64,000 nt of DNA, from positions 75,294 through 139,293 of the forward strand of contig NPFB01000028.1 in the NCBI GenBank assembly GCA_014084085.1, read 5' to 3'. How positions within the stretch are numbered: position 1 is the first letter of the stretch; every line of letters begins with the position of its first letter. Of the stretch, positions 36,535 through 46,435 are shown piece by piece. This stretch comes from Hondaea fermentalgiana. Its lineage: Eukaryota; Sar; Bigyra; Thraustochytrida; Thraustochytriidae. The position numbers and the translations under genes are program-made. The notes below the pieces were generated by a model. That model was given only the letters and a program-made list of their open reading frames with translations. It made no database searches and was not told where the DNA came from.

Positions 36535-37944
36535 ATGCTTTCCGAAACAGCGGTTCGCAGGCTTGCGGCAAAAGCGGCGGCCTCATCTTTGGCCAAGCAA
36601 GAGCAATATACAGATTTCCAGGAGCGTAAGGAGATCGCGTCGGGAAGAATACGCAAGGCACGCGCAAGAACTAATGCTCGTCGTGAGTTGACTCGTGCAA
36701 AGTCTCACATTCGTAAACCGAGGGAAGCCTACGGAGACGAGGCTAATGCCAGAAACATGGCTCGATTCAAGCGTGGACGCGAAACCAAAGCATTCCTGGC
36801 GCAGCGCGCAGCGCTTGCTCCAGAAAATCGCGATTGGGCGACCGTCGTCCACTTCAACGCTTTCGAAGAGGCCAGAGATCACGAGAGCATGCGTCGAGAG
36901 GAGGAATGCCGACGACGAGAGCATCGCGAGGCGTTGGACGAGCAGAACAGGGCCGCCCAGGTAGCCAAGGACACTGCGAATGAAAAACGCATCGCAGAGG
37001 GCGAGGCGCTACGAGCGCAGATTCGCGCTCACGAAAAAGAGGCCCGACGCCTGAAGGCAGATCAAAAGGTCGAGTTTGCCGCGGCTATCGCGAAAAGACT
37101 GCAGCAAGAGAAAGAGTTTGAAAACAAGAGACGCGATCGGCACGCGCGGAAGCTCGCGCAAGAGCAAAAGGAAGTGGCGCGCATCAAAGCTGAGATTCGA
37201 CGCGATTGCGAGGCAGCCCTTGCTCGCAAGCAGAAACTAGCGCAAGAGCAAGCGATAGTGTCGGCCGAACGAGAGCGGCAAGCCGTGGCGCGAGAGCAGG
37301 CGAGGAAACGGGCCATCGAAGCCGAGGTGAAGGCAAACCGAGACTTTGAAGCAATGATGGCTGCAAAGGACGCGCAAAGACAAAAGGAGCTCGCCGACAT
37401 GGAAGCAAAGCAGCGCAGACTCGTGGAGATCGGCCTCCAAACGCAAGCCTCTGTGGAGGAGCGGCAGCGCGCTGATGAAGAGCGAGCGAAACGCGAACGC
37501 GCCGTTTTTGAGGCTGCCCAGGACGCCAAAGCAGCAGCGGCCGCTGCAGCCCAGCGTCGCCGAAAGGCCGAGATCCTTTCCAGTCTGCAAGATCAGATTC
37601 GCGTGCGCGAGGAGACATGGGAAGCCGCAAACAAGGAGCGCTATGCGCAGGGACGAGCGCTCGTCGCCAATTTTGAGCGTCTTCAGCGGGAGCATCAACG
37701 CGCTGCCGCGCAGAAGCGTCAGGCCCAGCTTCGCTACAAGGACGACCTCGTGCAGCAGGCGCGCCAAGACTTTCTCGCGCGCGCTCGCGAGCTTCGCGGC
37801 GCTGGCACCATGTCTGCGACCGAGCAAGCGCTCAACCGCGACCTCTTGCGTCGCGCGCGGCAAGCGGGTTCGGCTGTCGCCATGCCTTCGCTGGCCCCGC
37901 CGCTCGCCATCTCTCCCGTCGCGCCCGAGCGGCGAGCTTGTTGA
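36535..37944 (+). CDS. Long coiled-coil protein, possibly flagellar (TPH-like)
   Basis: A 469-residue protein, nearly all alpha-helical and rich in Arg, Glu, Ala, Gln and Lys. Continuous coiled coil is expected from about 85 to 435. The N terminus has a basic segment (KARARTNARRELTRAKSHI) and a more ordered patch ENRDWATVVHFNAFEEARD. The composition and the end motif MSATEQALNRDLL recall trichohyalin/plectin-homology (TPH) proteins such as CFAP45/CFAP53 found inside axonemal microtubules; that link is inference and low complexity could mislead. The ATG at 36535 was chosen because the frame upstream opens only from a TTG. Family not proven. Confidence 0.7.
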   Translation: MLSETAVRRLAAKAAASSLAKQEQYTDFQERKEIASGRIRKARARTNARRELTRAKSHIRKPREAYGDEANARNMARFKRGRETKAFLAQRAALAPENRDWATVVHFNAFEEARDHESMRREEECRRREHREALDEQNRAAQVAKDTANEKRIAEGEALRAQIRAHEKEARRLKADQKVEFAAAIAKRLQQEKEFENKRRDRHARKLAQEQKEVARIKAEIRRDCEAALARKQKLAQEQAIVSAERERQAVAREQARKRAIEAEVKANRDFEAMMAAKDAQRQKELADMEAKQRRLVEIGLQTQASVEERQRADEERAKRERAVFEAAQDAKAAAAAAAQRRRKAEILSSLQDQIRVREETWEAANKERYAQGRALVANFERLQREHQRAAAQKRQAQLRYKDDLVQQARQDFLARARELRGAGTMSATEQALNRDLLRRARQAGSAVAMPSLAPPLAISPVAPERRAC

Positions 37945-38298
37945 TGCGACGGTGGCTCGCATTTTCAGGCTTCTGAAGTCTGCAGCAGCAGCTACATCAT
38001 CGATGCCTGCAGCATCATGGTAAAGGACGATGCACCATCGGCATCAGATCATCGAAGTCTACGTCCGCCGCGTAGGGCTGCCCGCTCGCTAGCCACGGCG
38101 GCGGCGCGGTGGCGCTTGGCACTAGTTCTGCACTAGTTTTTGCACTACGCAGAGTAGGACCTCCGGCAAGCACTGGCAGGCCGCGAGACGCGGACTCACA
38201 GTCACAGGCAGACAGGCAGACAGGCAGACCAGACCAGACCAGACCAGACCAGACCCGCTTTGAGCGGCTGATGCCGCGGGCCTCGTGGGCACAGGACC
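37945..38298. other. Spacer before the PPR-SMR gene
   Basis: 354 nt with CAGGCAGA repeats (38203-38230) and an AGACC pentamer array (about 38226-38256). No gene supported. Confidence 0.55.
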
Positions 38299-41019
38299 AT
38301 GCTGGGCCGCGCAAGGAGCGCCGCACGGCTACGACTGCAGGCGCGACAGCTCCTCGAACCCGTCAACTCGCGGCTGCGTCTACAGCCTTGGTGCCAGCAG
38401 CACCAGCAGCACCAGCAACTGGAGAGGCCGCACCAGCTGCTACTACAGGCTTTGTGGAGCCGAGGGCAGCAGGTCCGGCAGCTGTCGACCCGAAAGCACG
38501 TTGAGCGGCATACGAGGAGCGCTTCGCCGCTGCAGAGTGCTCGTCAGCGACGCCAGCAGCGCCATGTTCGCCAGCCTGCAGCGAAGAGAACGAACCAGCA
38601 AGAAATCCCGGAGTCGAGGGCCGTCCCTGGGAGTTCCACGGCGCGCAAGGTTGACACCAAACATTGGCTGATCCCCGACGGTGATGGAGCGCAGTCGGGA
38701 AAAGTTTCTCTGCCGAAACCTAGATTTCATTCGCGAGCCGGCGGCAGGACCTCCCGCGTCACGCAAGGCGGCGCAACACGAAAGTCGGCAAAACGCCGAA
38801 GCGCGCCCCTCCCTGTGCACTCTCACCTGCGCCAAGATGAGCCAGAGTCGTCCACCGCTTCACCTTTGTCACCACAACATCTTGGCCACAACGCATCGAG
38901 GCCTGGAAAGAGCGCCGCAGACGTTGCTCACGAAACTGCCAACGCGCAAGCCTCGCACGATGTGAAGTCGATTACGGCTAGCCGCGATGCAGCTCTCAAG
39001 GCGAAAGAAAGGGCCAAGTCATCCTCGCAAGGTGGACGTCAAGGCCTCCTTGGACGCCTGAATGCTGCATCCTCTGCTGCGGCTTCGTCAACGGCGGCCA
39101 CCGGGAGCTCCGGCTGGAGACCAGCCCGATCCCGACCTGAACGAGATGAAAATAAACTTCAGAGCCAGGAGTTCATGCACCTTTGCGAAGAGGTCATTGC
39201 TAGCAGCCAGCAGCAACTATTTGCGACAGCATCCCACAACGCGCGAAGCCTCTATTCCGCCATTCAATCACGCGCGGCTCTCCAGGATACCCCAGACCAC
39301 AAACGTTTCCTGCCACAAGAGCTCACGCTGCTCCTTGAGACTGTCAAGGAGATGCACGCGGCCGTCCCTGGAGCAGTCGAGGAAGGAAATAGAATATCTG
39401 ATGGTCAACTCGCCGCCAAGGTCTTTCCCGGTGTTGTGTCGGACTTCCCCTTACCCATTCTCTTTGAGGCCCTTATGCTGGTCAGCTGGTGGGGGCGAGC
39501 CCAAGAACTTATTTTCTTCATGTCAGATAAGGTCCGCCCCTCTGCCGCGGCGCCTCCGGACTACATTCAAATGCTCCTCACCATGCACAAATTGTGTTGC
39601 CAAATAGGACACAATCTTCCTACGGATAAAGATGCGATTCCAACGGCACTCATGTTGCAAGACCTTTTGTCTGTCGACGCGTTGGGCAGTAGCCCCTTGC
39701 TCGAAAAGGTATATCGACGCTGCATGCGGCTCTTTGTGGGCCAGTTCGACCGCTACAAGGACCCCTCACTTTTACAACACGTAATCGAGCTTTTCCAGCA
39801 GGCAAAGCAAAACGGCGTCACTCCTTCGCCAACCATGTGGATGTGGGTTATTCATGCGCACGGAAAGATGGGCGACCTCGAGGGCGTGAACACCGTGCTC
39901 GAAACCTTGCAACGGAATCGTCTGCCACCGCACACCTTTGTGGTTGGTAGCATTCTATCCATGCACTGCGTCAATGGCGACCTCGCCCGTGCTGAGCAGA
40001 TCCTTGCTAACATGAACCATCGCATGCCGTGGGAGCCTGGTGCAAATTACAAGCAGCCAACGATGGAGTGGCTGTTGAATAAGTTTCAGGGCTTCTCCGC
40101 GACGGGGATCGTCGAGGACCCGGCACTCTATGGCCCAGCTGCGGTTGGTCAGAATCCGGACCAGACAGCTTCGGCGAGCCGTCGCCCGCGCCTTTCGCCA
40201 GGATCACTCGCGCCACCGCCCCGTGGAGAGCCCGAGGGTTTGTACTGGCCGGCACCAACCTCTTTCATGTACAATCTTGTCCTTCATGCCTACGTGAGCA
40301 TGAACGAGATCGACAAGGTGCACGCGCTGTACACAGACATGAAGGCGCGCGGCATCAGAACCGACGATGGCACGGCCAACCTCATTGCTGAGGCCTTTGT
40401 GGACAGTCCATATGGCGCTGATCTTTTGCGCATCGAACATCCCAACCTGGTGCCTACAGATCGCGAGTTCATTGATGGCCGCAATCTTTTGCGAGATGGC
40501 GTCTTGGGCCCGCGCGTGGACGGCCCAACTATCTTTTCGGACAAGCTGGACTTGCACAAATGCTCTCGAGCCAAGGCGAAGATTGCAGTCATGGCTTATT
40601 TCGATGCGATCGCAAATGCCCAGCTAGAGCATGAGCGTCTCTTTGAGCAAGACCAGAAGCGCCGAAATGAAAAGGGTATTGACGACCTTCTCTTTACGAC
40701 ACCAAGCGAAGGTGTAGACAGGGTTTTTACCATTGTCACTGGCAAGGGTCAAGGCGACCGACGAAGCGGTCGTAAGGGTCCAGTCCTCCGCGAGTTCATT
40801 CGGAAAGTGCTCGAAGAGCGCGACATACCCTATTGGTCGCCCCCTGGAAATATTGGGCGCATCTGCGTTCGTGTATCGGACCTGAAAGATATCGCGCGCG
40901 ACAAGCAACTGCAAGCCCGCAATCTTGAGAAAACGTACAGAGTAAGTTCGAGTGTGGCAGTGGTCCTTCTTGGCCTGTCCACCTTTTCCGCGATCCCATT
41001 CCTTATCAGCCAGCTGTAG
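38299..41019 (+). CDS. Organellar PPR-SMR protein
   Basis: A 906-residue protein. The first about 60 residues (MLGRARSAARLRLQARQLL and on) are Arg/Leu/Gln-rich without acidic residues, like a mitochondrial presequence, followed by about 230 disordered residues. Pentatricopeptide-type helical pairs occur about 430-600 (TMWMWVIHAHGKMGDLEGV, HTFVVGSILSMHCVNGDL) and about 650-705 (SFMYNLVLHAYVSMNEIDKV, VHALYTDMKARGI). A small MutS-related (SMR) domain covers about 745-865, with LDLHKCS near 749 (the LDxH motif) and TGKGQG near 814 (TGxG motif). A hydrophobic helix ends the chain (VAVVLLGLSTFSAIPFLI). PPR-SMR proteins bind organellar RNA and some SMR domains are endonucleases. The terminal membrane helix is unusual. 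The ATG at 38299 opens the presequence. Confidence 0.85.
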   Translation: MLGRARSAARLRLQARQLLEPVNSRLRLQPWCQQHQQHQQLERPHQLLLQALWSRGQQVRQLSTRKHVERHTRSASPLQSARQRRQQRHVRQPAAKRTNQQEIPESRAVPGSSTARKVDTKHWLIPDGDGAQSGKVSLPKPRFHSRAGGRTSRVTQGGATRKSAKRRSAPLPVHSHLRQDEPESSTASPLSPQHLGHNASRPGKSAADVAHETANAQASHDVKSITASRDAALKAKERAKSSSQGGRQGLLGRLNAASSAAASSTAATGSSGWRPARSRPERDENKLQSQEFMHLCEEVIASSQQQLFATASHNARSLYSAIQSRAALQDTPDHKRFLPQELTLLLETVKEMHAAVPGAVEEGNRISDGQLAAKVFPGVVSDFPLPILFEALMLVSWWGRAQELIFFMSDKVRPSAAAPPDYIQMLLTMHKLCCQIGHNLPTDKDAIPTALMLQDLLSVDALGSSPLLEKVYRRCMRLFVGQFDRYKDPSLLQHVIELFQQAKQNGVTPSPTMWMWVIHAHGKMGDLEGVNTVLETLQRNRLPPHTFVVGSILSMHCVNGDLARAEQILANMNHRMPWEPGANYKQPTMEWLLNKFQGFSATGIVEDPALYGPAAVGQNPDQTASASRRPRLSPGSLAPPPRGEPEGLYWPAPTSFMYNLVLHAYVSMNEIDKVHALYTDMKARGIRTDDGTANLIAEAFVDSPYGADLLRIEHPNLVPTDREFIDGRNLLRDGVLGPRVDGPTIFSDKLDLHKCSRAKAKIAVMAYFDAIANAQLEHERLFEQDQKRRNEKGIDDLLFTTPSEGVDRVFTIVTGKGQGDRRSGRKGPVLREFIRKVLEERDIPYWSPPGNIGRICVRVSDLKDIARDKQLQARNLEKTYRVSSSVAVVLLGLSTFSAIPFLISQL

Positions 41020-41665
41020 GAGATGATGGGATCATGCATGTAATTGCTTCCAGAGACCAACCCCACCAACCTCAGCATTTTTTCTTTTCTTCTTAAAACT
41101 CTCGTGATTTCCAGGGTCGAGTCGAGTCATGCACGGATAATCGTTCATTTTCTCAGTTATGGGCTCTAGGCCCGGTCTAGTCCACTTGAGTCTAGTCATT
41201 TCTGTTCGGGGGGAGGGGGGGGGGGGGGGGGGGATGGGTCAGAGGCATCATGATGTATAGTACCATGGTAGGGTCGAGTGCACAAAGTTGTAAGCTATAG
41301 CGCGTGATCGTCTGTACGTCCTCTGCATTTGGGACAATCGCGACACGAGTAGGAGACGCCAGGCCAGGTCAGGTTTGCAAACGTACACTGCACACATGAC
41401 AGCCAACACGGCTTACAGTAGCTAGAGATGCGTTGCTACGCTCGCTGGAAGATGACCTCCACATACCTTTTGATACAACAAACAAAAGAAAGGTTATGCT
41501 CACGTAGTAAATGTCCATCCTTTTCCTCTTCTCTTTCTCCGTTTTCGAGGGTTTCAACCTGTTTGTCCATCAAAAAAAAGACTGCCACGCCATTCTCTTG
41601 TTCGTTTGAATCTTGGAACGGCATATGCAAGCAAAGGAAGAGCTAACACCTGGCAAGGTCCCTTG
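41020..41665. other. Convergent spacer, PPR-SMR / ABHD13
   Basis: 646 nt with a poly-G run interrupted once (41208-41233). No supportable gene; ORFs at 41369-41646 begin at non-ATG codons or overlap neighbours. Confidence 0.5.
41215..41233. repeat. Poly-G tract
   Basis: Nineteen consecutive Gs, preceded by six Gs and one A. It could form a quadruplex on the plus strand. Confidence 0.85.
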
Positions 41666-42742
41666 TCAGGAGAAAATGTGATGGTGAAAGTCGTCAGGTT
41701 CGGACAAAATCGAGTCCACAGAGGCGCCCGTATCCCGCCGCGCGCCAGCATGGTGCTCCTGCACAAAGCGATCGGAAATAATATCTTCAAAGAAGTTTCC
41801 GATCGTGGCCGTATACTCTTTGCCCCCGTGAAGCGGAGTATCGTTGTGACCACCATTGGGAACAAGACGAAATTGCGTCCCTGGCACACGTCGGCTCAGT
41901 CTAAAAAGCTGACGCATTTGCTCTGGCGGAATAAGCTCGTCTTGCCCGCCAGATATAAAGAGGATCGGGCACGGAATTCTTGCAATGCAATCGCGCGATC
42001 GCCATTCGTTGCGAAGAAACGGTGGTCGCAAGAATGGCCGCAGCGGCTTGAGGAAGGGGTAGACGACCATGGCCATTTCGGCAAGGGAGAGGAAGGTGTT
42101 CTCCACAACCAGCCCCCTGACATTGACGCCACAATCTGCAGAAGCGAGCAGATCGATGGCCACCGCGCCACCCAGCGAACGGCCAAAGATGAAAACCCGG
42201 TCAGGATCTATGTGCTTACAGTCGGCGGCAAATCTAGCGACCGCGCGCGCATCCTCCTTGAGCCCTGGCTCCGAGGGCTCTCCCTGAGAGCTCCCAAATC
42301 CCCGGTAGTCCACCGCGAGGATGTTGACTTTCAGCTCTTCGTGAAGTGATGCATAAAAAGGTAGCCGGTTCGCCACATTGCCAGCGTTTCCGTGAAAGTA
42401 GATGAGTGTATTGCACGCGCGATTCGCCGCAGGATCCTGCGCAGATTGCAAGATGAGCCACGAATGAATGCGTACACCGTCTTCGGTCACGATTTCCACG
42501 TCCTCGTATGGCATGTCGCCAAATGCCAATGGCGTCACGTCTGGCGCGCGTGACATGCTTGGGTCTGGGTGCGGAATGTACAAGATGGCATTTTGCTTGA
42601 CAATGAGAAATGACAAGAGGCCCAACATGAGCCACAAGGTCATTTGCACCGCAGAGACGAGCGTCTCCACCTGCACCTTTTCGGTGTGGACTGCGAAGGC
42701 AGTGGCGGCCGCGAGCACGCCGAGGCGCGTGGTTGCCGTCAT
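41666..42742 (-). CDS. ABHD13: ABHD13/Bem46-type alpha/beta hydrolase
   Basis: A 358-residue membrane-anchored serine hydrolase. A signal-anchor helix lies at about 34-55 (MTLWLMLGLLSFLIV). Catalytic elements are HGNAGN (117-122, oxyanion hole), the nucleophile Ser189 in GRSLGG, Asp268 in GGQDELIP and His299 in NGGHND. This set and the spacing match ABHD13/ABHD17/Bem46; related ABHD17 enzymes depalmitoylate proteins, but the substrate here is unknown. The start is the ATG at 42740-42742. The frame runs another 108 codons upstream to a GTG through Gln/Ala/Glu-rich repeat-derived sequence, which I rejected as translated microsatellite. Confidence 0.92.
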   Translation of the reverse strand: MTATTRLGVLAAATAFAVHTEKVQVETLVSAVQMTLWLMLGLLSFLIVKQNAILYIPHPDPSMSRAPDVTPLAFGDMPYEDVEIVTEDGVRIHSWLILQSAQDPAANRACNTLIYFHGNAGNVANRLPFYASLHEELKVNILAVDYRGFGSSQGEPSEPGLKEDARAVARFAADCKHIDPDRVFIFGRSLGGAVAIDLLASADCGVNVRGLVVENTFLSLAEMAMVVYPFLKPLRPFLRPPFLRNEWRSRDCIARIPCPILFISGGQDELIPPEQMRQLFRLSRRVPGTQFRLVPNGGHNDTPLHGGKEYTATIGNFFEDIISDRFVQEHHAGARRDTGASVDSILSEPDDFHHHIFS

Positions 42743-43255
42743 CCTTCCCTTGCCTGTTTCCTTTTCCTCGCGCGCGGTCGCGCCGCTCCCGCCCGCCTGG
42801 AGGGAGGCCAGCCTAAGACCCCGCCTAGCTTGCTCGCCTGCTTGCTTGCTTGCTTGCTTGCCTGCTAACTCCAAAGTCGCTTGCTTGTTTGCTCGCTCGC
42901 TCGCTCGCTCGCCTGCGCCGTCCTCCCCTCTCTCAGTAGCGTCCTGCTTGCCTGGCTTTTGCCTGCCTCTCTCTGCCTGCCTGCCTGCCTGCCGCCACCG
43001 GCTTGGCGCAGCTCGCTCGCTAGCTCCTGCGCGCGGGCCCTCCTCGCCCGGGGTCCGGGTCTGCACGAGTCAGTCGAACTTGCCGAGTTGGCTTGAAAAC
43101 TTGGCGGGCCTCGCAGCTTCGTGACATGTTGGCAGACTGATGTATTGATTGCTTGATTGCTTGATTGACTGATTGATTGCTTGATTGACTGATTATACTT
43201 GCCATTGATTGCTTGGCCGGGCACTAGTCACAGACAGACAGACAGACAGACAGAC

Positions 43256-43300
<45 letters not shown>

Positions 43301-43404
43301 TCCTAGCCAGTTGGAGCAGAACCGCCCCGCGCGCCCCAGCAGCCAAGCCGGCACGCTAGCAATCTAGCAAGCTAGCAAAACGAGCGACTGGGGCCCGGCC
43401 CGCG
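42743..43404. promoter_or_regulatory. Divergent spacer, ABHD13 / kinesin, rich in tetranucleotide repeats
   Basis: 662 nt containing GCTT (42839-42862), GCTC (42890-42912), CTGC (about 42975-42993), TTGATTGC/TTGACTGA (43140-43195) and CAGA (43230-43300) arrays. No gene; promoter roles are inferred from orientation. Confidence 0.55.
43230..43300. repeat. (CAGA)n microsatellite
   Basis: About 17 CAGA units with one substituted unit near 43258-43262. The same unit ends the window at 63946-64000. Confidence 0.9.
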
Positions 43405-46263
43405 ATGCCGCGCCTCGGCGAGCAGACGCTGCGCGCGCGCCGCGAGGAGCGAGGCCTCGTGCCGAGGACTCCGTCGCCTCGAAGCCGGGTTGGCGGCGCC
43501 GAGGCGGCATCTCAACGGGCGCGGGCCTGGACTCGAACGGACGACGACATGGGCGACGACGCAAAGGAAGTCCGTCGCCGCCGGCAGAGACCGCGAGGAA
43601 GGCAAGGGAGCTCGTCAAGCGCGACCGGGTCCCACGATGGGACACGAACAACTCGAAGCAGCACCAGCAACACCAGCAGCACCAGCAACACCAGCAGCAC
43701 TTCCGGTAGAAAACGCGAGAAGCGTGCAAGCCCATCTTCACACAACAAGATTAGTAACAAAGACCTGCCGGCAGTAAGCGAGCCCGCTAGCGTCATGCAA
43801 GCTGTGCGGGTTGCTGTACGACTTCGCCCAATCGCTCGGGCAGAACGTGCTCGCGGCTGTGTCAAATGTGCTCGGGTGCTCGGGGGGCAGCAGGTCCTGT
43901 TGGGAAAGGACCGCGCCTTCACCTTTGACATGGCCTTTGGGCCCAAGGCAACGCAAGAGAACATATACAAAGATTGCGTGCAGGAACTCATCGACGGCTG
44001 CTTTCTGGGCTACAATGCTTCAGTTCTCGCATACGGCCAGACAGGCTCTGGCAAGACCTACACAATGGGGATGGGGTCCGAAGAGGACATTCTCGCAGCG
44101 GACTTGCTTGGAGCAGGACGTCCAAGCCCTTCTTCGGAAGACGGAGGCAAGATTGATGGCCAAGGCAATCTCTCTTCGCTTGGTGTAGTGCCTCGCATCT
44201 GTGTCTCCGTTTTTGACCGAGTTCTCGACATGGCGGACTATATCGAGGTCGCAATTCGCGTAAGCTACCTCGAGGTCTACAACGAAAGTGTTTGTGACCT
44301 TTTGGCAACTCACGTTCCCCAAGGCCGAGGGAAGCGAGATTTAAACATTCGCGACGGCGGCGACGGAAATGTGATTGTCCAAGGCGCATCCGAGGTCACC
44401 GTGAGTAATGTGGACGATGTGCTTCGCCAGCTGCGCCTTGGAGCCCAGCGTCGCACCACTGGGTCCACCCAGATGAATGCGACTTCATCGCGGTCGCACG
44501 CAATATTTACGATGCTTATTGAACAGCGAGACGTACGCACGCAACGTCGTCGCACGGCAAAGATTCACCTCGTTGATCTCGCCGGCAGCGAGCGCAACAA
44601 GCGTACTGGGGCGGTGGGCGAGCGCTTCCAGGAGTCAATCCAAATCAACCAGGGACTTCTGGCTCTGGGTAACGTCATTAGCACGCTTGGTAGTGAGACA
44701 CGTCAATCACGCGTTCACGTACCCTACCGGCAATCAAAGCTTACCCGTCTTCTCCGCGACTGTCTCGGCGGGAACTCGCGCACTCTCTTTATTGCTTGCA
44801 TCAGCCCTGCTGACGAGAACCTTGCCGAGACGCTCAATACTCTGAAATACGCCAATCGAGCTCGCAATATCAAAAATCTCCCAATTCTCAACGATATTGT
44901 CTCGTCGTCGGATGATGACGATGATGACGATGTTAGAGGTGCTCCCGATGACGAAGACGGCGCTGACGACCACATCGATGCAGACGAAAGAGAAGGAGTT
45001 CCAGAGACAACGTCTGGACACCCAAAAGACCTGCGTAACGCGATGTATGATGGCGGTTTCCAAGGAGCTGGGAAGGCATTTGCGTCAGAACGCGAAGCAA
45101 AGGATTGGCCCAATGACGCTGCGCGGCAACGGGCCGGTGAGCGCTCAGCGGCCATCATTGCCTCACGCCTGCAAGCGCTCGAGTCCCGCGAGAGAGAATG
45201 GGAACAGGAACGTCTTTCACTTCTCGAACAGGTCGCGTCCATGGAACGGGCATTGGCGAAACCCGTGCATCCAAACCATGCAGAATGCAACGCTCGCATC
45301 GACGATCTTCGAAGCGAGCTTGGCGAAGCGCGCGCAGACCTCGAGCGCGACGAGATTATCTTCTCTCGGAAGATGGAGGACCTCCAGCACGCTCGTCGTC
45401 AGCTCGGAGCTCTTCGATCGGAGAGAGAGAAACATCTCTTGCGTATTCGCGAGCTCGAAGACGAAAACGCTCAGCTCTTGAGTGAGACACCTACGGACCC
45501 CAGTAGGGCTAGAAGCCCAGGCTTTGTTTCGGTTGAAGAGTTGGAGCATTTACGCGCCGCAATGGCGAATCTCGAAGCCCAACTCGCCAAAAGCAGAGCA
45601 GACCATCGTCTGGTCCATGAAGAGGCGAATGCGCGCGAGGCTGCTGTACGAACGCATTTGTCCGAAAAAGATCAGGCGCTGAACGCTCTGCGATGTCAAG
45701 TTGAAGAACTTCGTGCGAAGTTGGCCGCCGCAGCCATGACTCCTCCTCCACCTCGAGTTGATCCGGAGACCGTTACTCGATGGCTGGCAGTGGCCACGCC
45801 AGATCCAGATGAACTTCATTCCGAAGAAGCTCGCCAAGTCGCCAAGGGACTTTTGGGTACACTCGCATCTCTGCGGGCGAAGGCTGACAAACCGCGAGAG
45901 GCTTCTGACAAAGCTGTAAACGGGCAGAGCCCAGTCACCTCGAAAAAGGCGGATGGTTCCTCGTCTTTGTCATCGCTTGCCTCGCCACCAGCATCGAGTC
46001 GTCGGGTGGAAAAGCTTGATGAAGAGTACATTGGATCTCTGGAGCGCGATGTACGCTTTCTCCGGAAATCGCTCGCGCAGGCGCGAGCCGAGGTCCGTGA
46101 GACGCGCTCTACAATGCGCGATCTGGAAAATCTTCGTGCAGAGCATGCGAATCTCAAGGCTTTTTTGAAGCGACAGGGCGCCAAACACGGAGGTCTCCCT
46201 GTTCGCGTACCGCGCGCTCAGCTGGCGGAAATCAGTCTCAATGCCAAGACTCCTTGGCCATGA
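43405..46263 (+). CDS. Kinesin motor protein, kinesin-4-like
   Basis: A 952-residue N-terminal kinesin. After a basic, Ser/Thr-rich leader (1-130) the motor domain runs about 131-495: VRVAVRLRPI, P-loop GQTGSGKTYT near 211, SSRSHAIFTM (switch I) near 360, HLVDLAGSERNKRTGA (switch II) near 390, and YRQSKLTRLLRDCLGGNS with LNTLKYANRARNIKN at the end. The order and the neck resemble KIF4/KIF27-type kinesins, which act in spindle midzone or cilia; subfamily is a judgement by eye. An acidic Asp/Glu tract follows (about 508-540), then coiled coils (about 590-720 and 860-930). The first ATG gives 50 residues before a second in-frame Met (MGDDAKEV), which could be the real start. Confidence 0.9.
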   Translation: MPRLGEQTLRARREERGLVPRTPSPRSRVGGAEAASQRARAWTRTDDDMGDDAKEVRRRRQRPRGRQGSSSSATGSHDGTRTTRSSTSNTSSTSNTSSTSGRKREKRASPSSHNKISNKDLPAVSEPASVMQAVRVAVRLRPIARAERARGCVKCARVLGGQQVLLGKDRAFTFDMAFGPKATQENIYKDCVQELIDGCFLGYNASVLAYGQTGSGKTYTMGMGSEEDILAADLLGAGRPSPSSEDGGKIDGQGNLSSLGVVPRICVSVFDRVLDMADYIEVAIRVSYLEVYNESVCDLLATHVPQGRGKRDLNIRDGGDGNVIVQGASEVTVSNVDDVLRQLRLGAQRRTTGSTQMNATSSRSHAIFTMLIEQRDVRTQRRRTAKIHLVDLAGSERNKRTGAVGERFQESIQINQGLLALGNVISTLGSETRQSRVHVPYRQSKLTRLLRDCLGGNSRTLFIACISPADENLAETLNTLKYANRARNIKNLPILNDIVSSSDDDDDDDVRGAPDDEDGADDHIDADEREGVPETTSGHPKDLRNAMYDGGFQGAGKAFASEREAKDWPNDAARQRAGERSAAIIASRLQALESREREWEQERLSLLEQVASMERALAKPVHPNHAECNARIDDLRSELGEARADLERDEIIFSRKMEDLQHARRQLGALRSEREKHLLRIRELEDENAQLLSETPTDPSRARSPGFVSVEELEHLRAAMANLEAQLAKSRADHRLVHEEANAREAAVRTHLSEKDQALNALRCQVEELRAKLAAAAMTPPPPRVDPETVTRWLAVATPDPDELHSEEARQVAKGLLGTLASLRAKADKPREASDKAVNGQSPVTSKKADGSSSLSSLASPPASSRRVEKLDEEYIGSLERDVRFLRKSLAQARAEVRETRSTMRDLENLRAEHANLKAFLKRQGAKHGGLPVRVPRAQLAEISLNAKTPWP

Positions 46264-46435
46264 CTGAAAGTGATGTTTCAACAAGTAATGATATTAAGTC
46301 CTGTCTCTCATGGATTTGGGCTGTATAAAGTTTCAGGTTTCTACTTGGTTGGTCATCAGAACAGACATTTTCCAGCAAAGCGTTATGGGCGTCTTTGCGC
46401 TTGGTCTCGTGGCATGCGCATGGTGACTCGATCTT

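Noticed and set aside
42743..43066. 108-codon N-terminal extension of the ABHD13 protein from a GTG
   Set aside because: It translates GCTT/GCTC microsatellites into Ala/Ser/Lys/Gln repeats; the ATG at 42742 fits the family start and signal anchor.
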